Assembly: GCA_963759115.1 (NCBI GenBank) | Contig: CAVWXT010000006.1 | Location: 1,674,001-1,738,000, forward strand | DNA from: CAVWXT01 sp963759115 | GTDB taxonomy: Bacteria; Planctomycetota; Planctomycetia; Pirellulales; Thermoguttaceae | DNA: 64,000 nucleotides | Direction of reading: 5' to 3' | Shown here: positions 1 through 10,527 of the stretch, one piece after another | Layout of the letters: each line of letters starts with the position of its first letter | Numbering within the stretch: the stretch's first letter is position 1 | The notes under the pieces: generated by a model | Told to the model about the DNA's origin: nothing | The model's input: the letters and a program-made list of their open reading frames with translations, nothing else | The model's database searches: none | Program-made: the position numbers and the translations under genes

Positions 1-2
1 AC

Positions 3-254
3 GTGCTCGACTACGTGATCGATGGCAACCTTCACCTGGTGATCAACACGCCCAGCGGCAAAGGCGCGCGGACCGACGAAGGCCGCATCCGTGCGGCGGC
101 CGTCTCCCACGGCATCCCCTGCATCACGACCATGCAAGCCGCGGAAGCCGCGGTCGGCGCCATGGAGGCCCTCCGCCGCGAAGAGATGACCGTCCAAGCG
201 GTGCAAGACCGCTTCCCGAACTACAGCCGGACGCCGGTGGCCCAGCGGCAATAG
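3..254 (+). CDS. carB: Carbamoyl-phosphate synthase large subunit, C-terminal end
   Basis: This is the last 83 codons of a gene that begins before the window. The residues (VIDGNLHLVINTPSGKG, followed by RTDEGRIRAAAV and GIPCITTMQAA) match the end of the MGS-like allosteric domain of CarB. CarB makes carbamoyl phosphate from bicarbonate, ammonia and ATP for pyrimidine and arginine synthesis; this last domain binds the regulators. The catalytic ATP-grasp halves lie outside the window. The gene ends in TAG and is followed by a strong hairpin at 344-412. Confidence 0.93.
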   Translation: MLDYVIDGNLHLVINTPSGKGARTDEGRIRAAAVSHGIPCITTMQAAEAAVGAMEALRREEMTVQAVQDRFPNYSRTPVAQRQ

Positions 255-343
255 CGTCTCGCGCGGGCGGAAGTTCCACCTCGGTCACTGTCGGATCGCG
301 TCGCAATACCCTGGTTTATCTCAGGGACGACCAGTCTTTCGCT

Positions 344-412
344 GTGGGAGGCGACTCCAGTCGCCGATTGGCCGAAACCAGCCGCAAATCGGCGACTGGA
401 GTCGCCTCCCAC
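344..412. repeat. Perfect 26-bp inverted repeat with nested palindromes
   Basis: Positions 344-369 are the exact reverse complement of 387-412, with a 17-base loop. Each arm also contains its own small dyad (GGCGACT-CC-AGTCGCC), so the DNA can fold either as one long hairpin or as two short ones. It lies between the end of carB and the end of a convergent minus-strand gene, so it may serve as a two-way terminator, but no T-run follows. It may equally be a dispersed intergenic repeat. Confidence 0.8.
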
Positions 413-452
413 AAGTCCTATTTGGGAAAACTGATCGGCCCTCTGGTTCATC

Positions 453-3272
453 TCACTTGCGCTGCAGCGAAACCCTGGCCCGCAGCCCCTGTTGCTCAAA
501 CGTCAGGCCGAACGAGCCGGTGGCGAACTCCGTGAGGGCCGGGGGCGCGGCTGGTCCGCTCTTCGGCTCGCCCGGATGGCCATAGACCGTCGATTCCATG
601 GTCTGGTACTTGTCGTTCCACACATAGCGGCCGCCGCCCGGACAGATCAGCCGGATCTGCCACACGCGCTGGTGCAACTCGACCGGGTCCTGGTCGGGAT
701 AGAGCCGCTTCCACTGGTTGAGGATCGGCAGATTGCCCCATGCGCGGGCCTGCATGGCCAGTTCATATTGGTCGCGGCTGAGGTGGCTCACCAGTTCCAA
801 TGCCTTTCGATCGACTTGCAGGCCCACGTTCGATCCCAGCCACGGCTTGCCGGCCGCGGGCGTCCCCGGCTTCTCCTTATTTTCGGGTGCGCGGGCCAGT
901 TGCCGGTCGAGCGCGCGTTTCATCACGTTCTCGTTGAGCGTTACCAGCAGGGCGTCGCCGGAGGCCATGTAGTAGAGGGCGATGTTGTCCAAGTTTGCGT
1001 CCTCGCCGGCCAAGGGGCGGGCTTGACTCTTGGCCCGCTCCGTCGGCGTAACCTTCACGTAGGGTTGATCCTTGTAGGTAAGCGACTCCCAGCGGACCAT
1101 GCCGGGCGTGGTCTGCTCGATGAAGGCCCGCAGCGACGCTAAGAACGCCGTCAGACGAAAACCGTTCGAGACTTCAAAACGAACCGCAATCGGCAGTTGC
1201 CCAATGTGCGATTCGAGCGACCGCTCCAGTTTTTCGCTCGGGATCTTGGCCAGTTCTTGCCACACGGGGTCCTCGTCGGCATAGATGGCCACCGACGAGC
1301 CGAGCCAGCCGAGCGTCACTCCCTGCGACATTCCACTGATGAAGTTCTCGGCTTGTCCGAACATGGGCGACTTCGGGTTGATGGCGAGAATGAAATGCAC
1401 CAGGGCGTCGTGCGGGTCGCCCGCATCGGGGACCAACTTTGCGTCTGCGCGAGATCGAGAGCAACTCGCGGTACTCGGTGCCGAAAATCAGCGGCATCAC
1501 GGTCAGGTCGCCTGCCAGCCGGTCTTTTTGCAGCGTCAGTCGGAAGGCGATCGGGTCGAAGGCCCAGCGCCAGTTCCGCTGGTAGCCGTCGCGCCACCAC
1601 TTGTAGGCGTCGGCCTCGGCCTGGGTCACCTTGCGCAAGGGGAGTCTCGGCGATGGGCGTCATGAACTCGAGCGAACCTTGCACGGATGAGCGAACGCCC
1701 TTGGCATCCAGCGCCAACTCACCGGCGTCGGCCGTGGCCAGATCGGTGTAGATCGGGCCGGCCTGGGCCGTTTTCTTTACCAGCCGGTCCAGGTTCGCCG
1801 CTTGAAGCTCGGCCAGCACGGCCATGTCGCGGGTCTGCCGGGAGGTGGCGATCCGCCAGCGCGGGCCGCACCAGCGGCGGATCGTCGCATCGCTCAAGAA
1901 CACCAGCGCGGTCTCCTCCGCGTCGCCGCGCCGGTAGCGGTCGCGGAAGAATACGTATTCCGGCAGCGACGCGATCGACGGCGAATCCTTCTTGGCCGCG
2001 GCGGCCAGCCGGCCCAACTGGTAGAGCGAATTGGTCACCACCACCGCCCCATCCAGCCGGGCCACGTAGGAGCACACGCTGCGGTCGGGCGATCGCACGC
2101 CGCGATAGGCCAGCCCTTCGATCTGGCCCTGCTCCGGCTTGGCCTGCGGCTCCTTGGCGGCCGCCAGGTTGATCTGGGCCAAGAGCAGGCCCTCCAAGAT
2201 CGCCGGATTGGGGGTCTCGAACAGCACGGCCACGTCGGTGCCGGTGCGGAAATACGGATCGGAGCCGGTCAGGGCCACGCTCTTGGCCACCGTGGGCCCC
2301 AACAGCCGGCCCAAGCCGCTAAGCGAAAGGCCCAACTGCCGCTGGTAGCGTTCGGCGGTTCGGGCGTCTTCGGATCGCGGCTCGGCCAGATGCAGGATCG
2401 GCGTGCCCTGACGCTCGGCCTCATCGGCCGTGAGCACGGCGGCGTTGAACGTGGGAAAGAATACCGCGTGCTGGTCGGCCGGGATCGACGCGGCCAAGGG
2501 GTCCAACTCCGGCTTGAGGTCTTTGATCAGCGGCTTCCAGTCGATCTCCGGCACCGAGATGCCTTCGATCTTGTCAACATCAATGGTTGCTTCGGCGGCT
2601 TTCGTGCCGCGGAGAGTCCGGTCGAGTTGCAGGTTTTCGCTTACGGCCCGGCCGCCGCTGAAAAGCTCGTAGGTGGCGGCTAGGTCGCCCTGGAACGGCC
2701 GCTGCGGCGCAGGGACGTTGGCGTTCGCTGCCAACTCGCCCGGCTTCTTGTTCAGCGCGACCTCTGCTTCGCGGGCCTCGTGACGGAACCAGGCCCCGCC
2801 CGGAATGTCGCGCGACATGAGTCCGCATGTAGTACGCCTCCTTGACGCGATAGAACGGCTCGCGCGGCCCGGCCTTGGCGGCCGTTGGGGGAACGTGAAC
2901 TTGAGGTCTCCATCCCCTCCAGTCCGACTTTGGATAACACAATCGGCCCGTCACGTTGCCGGCCTGGGGCGTGCGGATGACCATCGCATCGAAATATTCA
3001 TCCTCCGGGGTTGGCATAATGTCCCCTAAGTTGCATATTTCCGGCGTCGACGTACGCCTCGCCCGGGCCATCGAGGACCACGTACGGGTGAAGATTCCTG
3101 GCCCATTGCTCCGTCGCCAAATATTGCTCTCGACCGCGGCTGGCGGAAGATTCCCTTCCGTAATCTTTAGATCGCCCAACGGCACCCGATAGTAGGAATC
3201 TTCGGCGTGGGCCGCCGTCGCCAGCGCCAGGACGCCCAGCGCCACCAAGGTTCGCAGGAATGTAGAGAGCAT
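453..3272 (-). CDS. Exported hypothetical protein, split by several frameshifts
   Basis: The gene starts at 3272 with a signal peptide (MLSTFLRTLVALGVLALATAAHA, cleavage after AHA). The open frame changes several times: around 3095 and 3005 (the intervening piece reads YVVLDGPGEAYVDAGNMQLR in another frame), around 2815, 1650 and 1440. Joined, it would be about 935 residues. No domain is recognised; the C-terminal half (452-1436) is a soluble alpha/beta-looking region. The protein sequence on both sides of each shift looks intact, which suggests single-base indel errors rather than decay. It may be a conserved planctomycete exported protein; function unknown. Confidence 0.7.
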
Positions 3273-3362
3273 GACAATGTCCTTTCAGAATAAGTGGGAA
3301 GTGCCGAACGGTCCTTCCGCGACCTTTGCCGGTACATGACCTGCAAATGTGCTCTTTTCTTT

Positions 3363-3555
3363 AGCCCAGGCGTTTACGCCTGCGGAAACGGAGCCAGAAG
3401 ATCGGTTCTTTTCTCATTTGGCCCCCTTTCGGGGGCGTCGATGGTCGGTCTTGAATCAAGATTGGCCGATGAATCAGTCCTCGCTCCCTAAAGGGAGCTT
3501 CAAGGAAAGTGAGAGATCAATGGCCTCCCGTTCCGCAGGCGTAAACGCCTGGGCT
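3363..3555. repeat. 25-bp inverted repeat pair in intergenic DNA
   Basis: The 25 bases at 3363-3387, with core GGCGTTTACGCC, recur as an exact reverse complement at 3531-3555. Each arm is itself centred on a short palindrome. Two further small hairpins lie between the arms (near 3420-3440, CCCCCTTTCGGGGG, and 3484-3499, CTCCCTAAAGGGAG). The block fills most of the 520-base gap between two minus-strand genes (3273-3794), in which I see no gene. A repeat cassette or a miniature mobile element are both possible. Confidence 0.75.
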
Positions 3556-3794
3556 AGGGAAAAGGCCACAAGACAACGTTTCCTGCAGTCCGGCACAAAC
3601 AAACCGTGCGTCACAACGAGGGATACGCACTGCGGCCAAACTCCCCATCTCACGGCAGTGATCCTACGCCCTACCGGTCCTTCCGACAAGCGGGAGCAAG
3701 GGTCGCCGAGAATCCGGCCGTACCCTACAGGGCGAGCTTTTCGGCCGGATATAACGCCCGGGGTGCGGAATGCGTCCCGTGGCCCGCCGCCGGG

Positions 3795-6700
3795 TCACTC
3801 GGCCGCGTTGGGGGCTTCCGCCAGCCGCTCCGCCGTCATCGCCTCGGCAGACAAGTCTTCCTGCTCCATCATCGACTCCGGCATGCCGTGGCCCGGCTTG
3901 TTGGCGTACAGAAGCCAATACACGACCGGAATCACAAACAGCGTGAAGAGCGTCGAGGCAAACAGCCCGAAAATGAGCGACCAGGCCAGCCCCGAGAAGA
4001 TCGGGTCGAGGATGATCGGCACGGCGCCGAGCATGGCCGCGGCGGCCGTCAGCAAGATCGGCCGCAGACGCACCACCCGGCTCTCCATGATGGCGTCGAA
4101 CAGCGAGCGGCCGCGGGCCAACGAGAGATGGATGAAATCCACCAGGATGATCGAGTCGCGGGTCACGATGCCGGACAGGGCGATCATGCCGATCATGCCC
4201 GTGGCCGTGAAGTAGACCGGGTCGAGAAAGCCGCCCACGTGCTGGGCGTTCAGGGTGTTCAGCAGCCAGAAGCCGGGCATCACGCCCAGGATCGTCAGCG
4301 GGATCGCCAGCATGACCACGATCGGAATGGTGAACGATTTCATTTGGGCCACCAGCAGCACGTAGATGCCGACCATCGCCGCGCCAAAGGCCAGGCCCAG
4401 GTCGCGGAACACGTCCAGCGTGATCTTCCATTCGCCCTCGCCGGCGAAGTCCACCGTGAAACCGGCCGGTATCCACCAGCCGACGTGGCTGCCGTTGGAG
4501 AAGAAGGTCCGATTCTCGACCGGGCGCGGGGCGTTCGCGGTAATCCGGCCATTGCCGACGCGGCTCTGACGTCGCCTGCTGGCTTTCCGAGAGACGGGCA
4601 TGTCTGATCGGCCAAGACGTCGACCACCACGTCGGCCGGCGGCCGGCCCGCCGTCTCGGCAAACACGTAGGCCACGCGCTGGAGGTTCTTGTGGTAGATC
4701 ATCTGATCGACGCGGGCCGTCTGCCAGCGGCCCAACTCGGCCAAGGGGACCAGTTGGCCGGAGTTTCCCTTGACCTCGATTCGGGCCAGGTCGGCCGCGC
4801 TGGTCGCCGAGCCACCGGCAGCCGCAGCTCGATCCGCAGCGGATTGCGTTCGGTGTCGTTCCGCACGGAGCCCACCGTGCCGCCCTCGAGCACCGCCTGA
4901 AGCGTGGCGGCGATCTGCTCCGTGGTGATCGCCGTTGAGGGCGGCCTTCTCCTTGTCGGCAACGAAGGTGATCTTCTGCTGGGCCGCTTCCCGCACGTCA
5001 TCGACGTCGACGACGCCCGGCTCCTCCGCCAGCCGGGCCCGCACGGTATCGGCCGCCAACAGGAGGTCTTCGTACTGATGATCGGGCTGCCCATAGACTT
5101 CGGCCACGACGCTGGCGATCACCGGCGGGCCGGGCGGCGTCTCCACGAGTTTCATGCGAGCCTGGTGCCGATCGGCAATCGCCTGCAGCTCGTTCCGCAT
5201 CCGCAGACCGATGGCGTGGCTCTGCAACGTGCGGTTCTTCTTGCCCGCCAGATTGATCCGCAGCTCGGCCACGTTGTCGCCCTGCCGGAGATAGTAGTGG
5301 CGCACGAGGCCGTTGAAGTCCATCGGCGAGGCCAGCCCGACATAGCTCGTGTAATCGGTGACTTCGGGCACGCCGGCCAGGTAGGTCTCGAAGTCGCGGA
5401 CGGCGGCGTCGGCGCGTTCCAGGGTGGTGCCCTTGTCGAAGTCGAGCACCAGCAGCAGCTCGTTCTTGTTGTCGAAGGGCAGCATCTTCAGGGGGACGTC
5501 GCGCATCGCCGCCAGTCCCATTGCCCCGACCGTCAGCAGCGCCATGCCGAGCAAGAACGTCCAGGCCACCAACCGCGAGTGGAGCAGCGGCGCCATCAAC
5601 GGATAGAAGAGCTTGTAGAGCGGCGACTGCTTGACGGCGTCGAGGTCGTGCGGGTCGTGATGGGCATGCGTAGCCGGTCCCCTCTCCCTTTGGGAGAGGG
5701 CTAGGGTGAGGGCACTGGCAGACTCAGTGCTTGGGCCCTCACCCCCTGCCCCTCTCCCAACAGGAGAGGGGAGACTCTCAGCCGGGCGCACGCTGTACTT
5801 CCGCCGCAGCACGTGATAGGCCAGCCAGGGCGTGATCGTGAACGCCACCACCATCGACATGAGCATCGTCACCGGCACGTTGAGCGCCATCGGCCGCATG
5901 TAGGGCCCCATCATCCCGGTGATGAAGAACATCGGCAGAAAGCTGACGATGACGGCCAGCGTGGCGGTAATCAAGCGGCGGGCGGATCTCGGCCACGGCC
6001 TCCAGGACGATCCGCCGCGTGGCCTTCTTGCGCAGGGCGAAATGGCGAACGATGTTCTCCACGTCCACAATCGGGTCGTCCACCAGCAGCCCCAACGACA
6101 GGATCAGGGCGAACAGCGTGACCCGATTGATCGTGAATCCCAGCATCAGGTTGACCGCCAAGGTCAGCCCGAAGACGACCGGCACCGCGACCGCCACGAT
6201 CAGGGCTTCGCGCCAGCCTAATCCGAGAGTCAACAGGGCCACGACGATGACGATGGCCACGGCCAACGCCTCGACCAGCTCGTTGACTTTCTCATTGGCC
6301 GTCAGGCCGTAGTTGCGGGTGACGATCAATTGCATGTTGCCGGGCACGATCGTCGTGCCAAGTTTTTCGGCCTCGCGCAGCACGGCGTTGGCGACCCAGA
6401 CGGCGTTTGAGCCTTCTTCTTGGCGATGGCAATCGTCACGGCCGGCTGCGACGCGGCCATATCGGCCGCCAGCGTGTCGGGTGCCACGGTGTTGGGTGCC
6501 ACGGTGTTGGGTGCCACTGGCGGCTTGTCCGCCAGTGTCTTTTCCTCACGGGCAGTCGAGCTGCCCGTGACACCCGAGGCAATCGATCTGCCCGTGGCAC
6601 CCCGCGATTCCGTTTCACCTAGTACCGTGCCGGGAAAGAACTCGTGTTGGGTGAACCCTCGAGCCGGCCCCCAGCCGTGGCGGACGTAGCTCGTGATTTC

Positions 6701-7678
6701 CTCCGGCCCGTCCTCGACGCGGGCGACGTCCTTGAGGAAGACGGGCCGGCCGTCGAACACGCCGATGACCAGTTCCCGCAACTGCCGGGCGTCGGTGAAG
6801 GGCTCGCCGGCTTCGACGCGAATCAGGCGGTCGCCGTGCCGAAAATCGCCGGCCGTCTGGCGGACGTTGGCCGCCTGGATGGCCCGCTGCAATTCCAGCG
6901 GCGAGGCATGGTAGGCGGCCATCCGCTCGGGGTCCATCAACACCTGCACGACCCGCGGCCGCCCGCCCACGACATAGGCCCGCGACACGTCCGGGAGCCT
7001 GGCCAGCCGCTGCGTAACTTCCTCGGCCACGCGGCGGAGCGTCATGTCGTCCACGGTCCCCTCTCCCTTTGGGAGAGGGCTAGGGTGAGGGCTGTTGTCG
7101 AGAGTGACCTGGACGTGTTCTGGTGCGAGCCGTGAAGCCCTCACCCCCTGCCCCTCTCCCGGCACCGACCGAAGGTTGGTCGGGAGAGGGGAGACTCGAC
7201 CGGCCAGCGTCAGCGTCACCGCGGGCACGTTGTCGATCTCGACGGGTTTGACGATCCAGCCGGCCACGCCGGGCGGAACGAGGTCCAGGTTCTCGTCGAG
7301 TTTCTTGTAGAGCTTTACCAGGCTCCGCTCACGGTCCTCGCCCACGTAGTAGCGAACGGTGATGACCGCCTGATTTTCGCGGCTCATCGAGTAGACGTAC
7401 TCGACGCCGTCGATCTGATAGAGGATTTTCTCCAGCGGCGTGGCGACCAATTGTTCCACTTCCGCCGCCGAATGGCCGGGGAAGTTGACGTACACGTCGG
7501 CCAAGGGGACGACGATCTGCGGGTCTTCCTCGCGGGGCGTCAGACCCAGCGCCGCCAGGCCGAGGATCGTGGCCAGCAGGATCAGTATCAGCGAGAGGTT
7601 CGACTCCAGAAAAATCTTCACGATGCGATTCGTGAAGTTGTGTTCCGGAGCGGTGGGAGTTTCGTGTTGCTCAACCAT
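3795..7678 (-). CDS. RND-family efflux permease, frameshifted
   Basis: An inner-membrane proton-driven efflux pump subunit of the HAE1/AcrB type, about 1,290 residues once joined. The N-terminus (EQHETPTAPEHNFTNRIVKI and the first membrane helix), the large porter domains, the helices with LSLGLLVDDPIVDVENI, and the C-terminal helices are all visible. The frame shifts near 6412, 5975, 4935, 4815 and 4600-4570 and reads well in between. ATG at 7678 is preferred over a TTG six codons upstream. It carries two in-frame copies of a palindromic repeat (5677-5775 and 7057-7194). The membrane fusion protein and regulator lie upstream on the same strand, so it should be the pump of that system. The substrate is not known; ArsR control hints at metal or redox stress. 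Confidence 0.9.
5677..5775 (-). repeat. Palindromic coding repeat, copy A
   Basis: Two arms face each other: 5679-5712 (ending in GGGCTAGGGTGAGGG) and 5736-5771 (starting CCCTCACCCCCTGCCCC), separated by 23 bases. Each arm also contains its own hairpin (CCCTCTCCC-TTT-GGGAGAGGG in the first). The insertion stays open in the host frame and adds residues such as SPVGRGAGGEG and LALSQRERG to the cytoplasmic loop between the two membrane halves of the RND permease. Confidence 0.85.
7057..7194 (-). repeat. Palindromic coding repeat, copy B
   Basis: The same two-arm element as copy A, with arms at 7057-7091 and 7138-7193 and a 46-base spacer. The second arm has an enlarged hairpin loop (GGCACCGACCGAAGGTTGGTC). 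In the host frame it encodes PGEGQGVRA and SPHPSPLPKGEG, interrupting the N-terminal porter domain of the permease between a conserved VPAVTLTLAG strand and the following helix DMTLRRVAEEV. Confidence 0.85.
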
Positions 7679-7781
7679 CGGACATCTTAATACCAAATCC
7701 CCATTCGCAGTCCGGGGTGGAAACGGTGTCAGGAACCGTTTCCGCCAAATTGTTGGTTGCGTGAAGAACGGGGGTCGAAAA

Positions 7782-7967
7782 CTATTTTGTCTCGCTCTTG
7801 ATTTCCCCCGTTGGCGAGATCAGCTTCGGCGGACGCCGAACGACCTTGCAGCCGGATTCGCGCTGAATGCGGCGCAAGTCCTCGCAAATCAGCGTCAAGT
7901 CGCCGCCAAACCGGCGGGTGTGCTCCATTCGGTAACGCCGAACTTCCTCAACGATGGGGTCCGTCAT
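7782..7967 (-). CDS. Small antitoxin-like protein
   Basis: A 61-residue protein. I chose the internal ATG at 7967 because the product then begins MTDPIVEEVRRYRMEHTRRF, close in pattern to the small protein at 8021-8200 (MNRDLIVEETRLVRERLL). Both have the same opening: a hydrophobic-acidic IVEE helix, a basic segment, then FxGDL. Such proteins are often found beside PIN toxins, so it is probably a second antitoxin-like partner. It lies between the PIN module and the RND permease on the same strand. Confidence 0.6.
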   Translation of the reverse strand: MTDPIVEEVRRYRMEHTRRFGGDLTLICEDLRRIQRESGCKVVRRPPKLISPTGEIKSETK

Positions 7968-8020
7968 CGAACCGCCTCCAGCAACTCGTCGGGTGAACAA
8001 GCACGAATAGGCGGCCGGGA

Positions 8021-8200
8021 TTATTTCTCCTTGGCCTCGTGCTTCCGCCGGAGGACTTCCTCCTTCGTGACGAGCCGTTCTCGGTCTTGGGCCTGCTCTT
8101 CAATCAGATGATCCACGTATTTGCCCAGGTCCCCGTCGAATTGGGCAAGAAGACGCTCGCGGACTAGCCGAGTCTCTTCGACAATAAGGTCGCGATTCAT
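8021..8200 (-). CDS. Antitoxin of a PIN-domain toxin
   Basis: A 59-residue protein, rich in Glu, Arg and Lys, beginning MNRDLIVEETRLVRERLLAQ. Its ATG overlaps the stop of the upstream PIN toxin gene (ATGA at 8197-8200), which implies translational coupling. Proteins of this size and charge next to PIN toxins usually neutralise them. The order is unusual in that the toxin gene comes first. It resembles the neighbour at 7782-7967, so the antitoxin gene may have been duplicated. Confidence 0.65.
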   Translation of the reverse strand: MNRDLIVEETRLVRERLLAQFDGDLGKYVDHLIEEQAQDRERLVTKEEVLRRKHEAKEK

Positions 8201-8691
8201 TCGATGTCTCCTATTGCATCGTCCTCAGACAACAACTCGTCCGGAGTCAGCAGAAGCGGCGTGTATCGTCCCAAACTTTGATTCAAATTCATCAGCGCGC
8301 GAAGGACGTACCCGTTGGCAATATGGGCACAGTTCCAGGTGACGAGGTAGTCCATCTCATAGAACACTGCCAGGGCGATGTGTAAGGCGTCCGCCGCGGC
8401 TTTTTTGGGCAGCCGCAACTCCGCTTGATACTGATCCGCCAGAGAACGGATCTCCTGATTCAAGGGCAGAACGGGAATCGCGGCAAGCACTTCAAGACGC
8501 CGAGCAGCATACTCACGATCCCCCGCGCGGACTTCCCGCAGCACTGCCTCAGATATGAACAGATCGAAACGTTGCCTTGCAGTCCGCCACCATGTGTGGG
8601 TGACTTGTTGGTGGCCGGCCACAACCAGATCGCGGCTCGGGGCGGCGGTCAGATAACTGGGAATCGTTGTCTCGACGTAAACACTTGGCAT
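8197..8691 (-). CDS. PIN-domain toxin (VapC-like ribonuclease)
   Basis: 164 residues starting MPSVYVETTIPSYLTAAPSR, the usual opening of this PIN subfamily, where the first acidic residue of the active site is in YVETT. Further acidic positions are in EAVLREVRAGD and KKAAADALHIALA, and the C-terminal WNCAHIAN strand matches the family. PIN toxins are metal-dependent RNases that cleave tRNA or rRNA when the antitoxin is lost. The start at 8691 is preferred to 8709 because it gives this standard N-terminus. It lies between the membrane fusion protein and the permease of one efflux system. Confidence 0.82.
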   Translation of the reverse strand: MPSVYVETTIPSYLTAAPSRDLVVAGHQQVTHTWWRTARQRFDLFISEAVLREVRAGDREYAARRLEVLAAIPVLPLNQEIRSLADQYQAELRLPKKAAADALHIALAVFYEMDYLVTWNCAHIANGYVLRALMNLNQSLGRYTPLLLTPDELLSEDDAIGDIE

Positions 8692-8768
8692 TTGCAGCCA
8701 ACCCTCCACCGCGTTTCAAGATACGGGTGCATAACCAGCTTTCGCCGCCCCCAACCGGGAATTGTACC

Positions 8769-9929
8769 TCAAGGGGTGGCGAGCTGGAACCCTCCGTCCT
8801 CGGGCAACACGACCTCTTCCCCTTTGCGCAGCCCGGAGAGCACCTCGACGTATGTTGCTGTTTGAGACAATCCGGCGAGCGCCGGGACTTCCTCTTTCTT
8901 GAACGTCCGTCCGGTACGGATTGCACGCCGGCTTACCTGACCGTTCTCCACAACTTCCACCAATTCCAACTGCCCGACGTTCCGCACGGCCTGCCGCGGG
9001 ATCACCAGCACCTGCTCTTCGTCCAGCGGAATCAGGATCCGCCCGAACATTCCCGAGTAGATGCCCGCCGGGCAAGGGCCGGTGACTTTCACCTGAAACG
9101 CGCGGCTGGCGGATTGCGATTCGGGCACGATCTCGCTGACGGTGCCGCTGCACTGCTTGTCGAGCCCCTCCACGCGGACGCCGATGCTCTGTCCCACCTG
9201 GAGCCGGTGCGTCAGCGACTCGCGCACGCTGGCCACCAGTTGCATTTGTTTGGGATCGAAGAGCGTGACCAGCAGTTGGCCCGGCGTGACCATGTCGCCC
9301 ACGTCGACCTTCTTGTCGATGACGGTTCCATCCATCGGCGCCCGGACGGTGGCCGAATCCAGCATCGCCTGCACTTCGTTGACGGCCGCCTGGGCGCGGC
9401 GGAGGTCGGCTTCGGCCGTTCGCAGCGCGGCCACGGCCTGATCGTAGGCCTGCTGGCTGACCGTTCGTGATTTCACCAGTTGGGCCGCTCGCTTTTCATC
9501 GGCCGCTGCCTGGTTGCGGACCGCCTCGGCCGAGGCTACGGCCGCGTTGACCTGCTGAAGTTTGGCTCGCAGATCCGAGTCGTCCAGTCGCACTAGGACG
9601 TCGCCCGCCTTGACTTTGGCGCCGGCCTTGAGGTCGACCTCCATAACCCGGGCCAGCAACTTGGAGCCGACGCTCGTCTCATGCACGGCGCGAATCGTGC
9701 CCACGGCGGATTCGGACAGCGGCAGCCGAATCATCTGCACCGGCGCCACGCGACCTTCGCCGGGGGCCGTTCGAGACTCCGCCGCTGCGGCGCTCTCCGG
9801 AACCTTGGGCGAGTACGTGCCCGCCAGCCACCGCATCAGGAAGAACACCGCCAGGGCGAAGCCGGCCAAGATCAGGGCACGGCCAGCCCATCGCATTGCC
9901 GAAAGAGGAAGGCTCCAGCGAGTTGCCAT
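8769..9929 (-). CDS. RND membrane fusion protein (HlyD/AcrA type)
   Basis: 386 residues. One N-terminal membrane anchor (ALILAGFALAVFFLMRWLAG), a biotinyl-lipoyl half (VKAGDVLVRLDDSDL), a long coiled-coil hairpin (about residues 130-200, rich in Ala, Glu and Gln), the returning lipoyl half (ATVRAPMDGTVIDKKVDVGD) and beta-barrel and membrane-proximal domains. It links the inner-membrane RND pump to an outer-membrane channel in the periplasm. The thioredoxin gene ends 12 bases upstream, so they are probably co-transcribed. The ATG at 9929 gives a normal-length protein. No outer-membrane factor is seen nearby. Confidence 0.9.
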   Translation of the reverse strand: MATRWSLPLSAMRWAGRALILAGFALAVFFLMRWLAGTYSPKVPESAAAAESRTAPGEGRVAPVQMIRLPLSESAVGTIRAVHETSVGSKLLARVMEVDLKAGAKVKAGDVLVRLDDSDLRAKLQQVNAAVASAEAVRNQAAADEKRAAQLVKSRTVSQQAYDQAVAALRTAEADLRRAQAAVNEVQAMLDSATVRAPMDGTVIDKKVDVGDMVTPGQLLVTLFDPKQMQLVASVRESLTHRLQVGQSIGVRVEGLDKQCSGTVSEIVPESQSASRAFQVKVTGPCPAGIYSGMFGRILIPLDEEQVLVIPRQAVRNVGQLELVEVVENGQVSRRAIRTGRTFKKEEVPALAGLSQTATYVEVLSGLRKGEEVVLPEDGGFQLATP

Positions 9930-9940
9930 CGGTCGTGCCT

Positions 9941-10429
9941 TTACTGCGACAGGAGTTGCGCGAACAGCGCCTTGTTCGCCAATCCGACGTGCCGGCCCGC
10001 CAAGCGGCTGTCCCGGAAGACCAACAGGCTGGGAATCGACTCGATCTGAAACTGGGCGGCCAACGCCGGGTTCTCGTCCACGTTGACCTTCACGATCTTG
10101 GCGCCGGGAGTCTCGGCGGCGAATTGCTCCAAGACGGGGGCAAGCGCCCGGCACGGGGGACACCACTCCGCATAGAAGTCGACCAACACCGGCACCTTCG
10201 ACCGCAGCACCTTCTCCTCGAAGTCGGCGACCTGGATGTGCTCGATTATAGGGGCAATCTGGGCCGCCGGCAGAGGTTCTCGCTGCGCCGTTGAGGACGC
10301 CGATCGATCCGCTGGCGAAGCACCGCCAATCAGGCTCTTCGCCGAAAGGTGGGAACGGGCGAGGACTCCGGCCACGATCGCGATCAGTACGACGATGGGC
10401 CACGAACGGGCAATCCAGAGGGACTTCAT
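9941..10429 (-). CDS. Membrane-anchored thioredoxin
   Basis: 162 residues: a short N-terminal membrane anchor or signal (WPIVVLIAIVAGVLA) and a complete thioredoxin fold with the redox motif WCPPC in VDFYAEWCPPCRALAP, and the cis-proline region IESIPSLLVF. It would reduce disulfides, probably on the periplasmic side. WCPPC in place of the usual WCGPC is a known variant that shifts the redox potential. A Shine-Dalgarno AAGGAG lies upstream of the ATG at 10429. It sits between the ArsR regulator and the efflux genes and may be part of the same stress response. Confidence 0.88.
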   Translation of the reverse strand: MKSLWIARSWPIVVLIAIVAGVLARSHLSAKSLIGGASPADRSASSTAQREPLPAAQIAPIIEHIQVADFEEKVLRSKVPVLVDFYAEWCPPCRALAPVLEQFAAETPGAKIVKVNVDENPALAAQFQIESIPSLLVFRDSRLAGRHVGLANKALFAQLLSQ

Positions 10430-10483
10430 GATGTTGGCGTCTCCTTGAGCATTAAGCGTCTTGGTTAGCAAAGAATCGAAAGA

Positions 10484-10497
10484 TCGTGATCTTACGA
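10484..10497 (-). promoter_or_regulatory. Second ArsR-operator-like site
   Basis: A dyad TCGT-N6-ACGA between the end of the arsR-like gene and the thioredoxin gene. The minus strand reads TCGTAAGATCACGA, which shares TCGTAAGAT with the operator in the arsR promoter at 10852-10879. The repeat suggests that the regulator also controls the thioredoxin-efflux genes directly. I see no convincing -35/-10 pair beside it. Confidence 0.5.
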
Positions 10498-10527
10498 CAT
10501 TTGTACGCAAAAAAACTCCGCTCGGTT

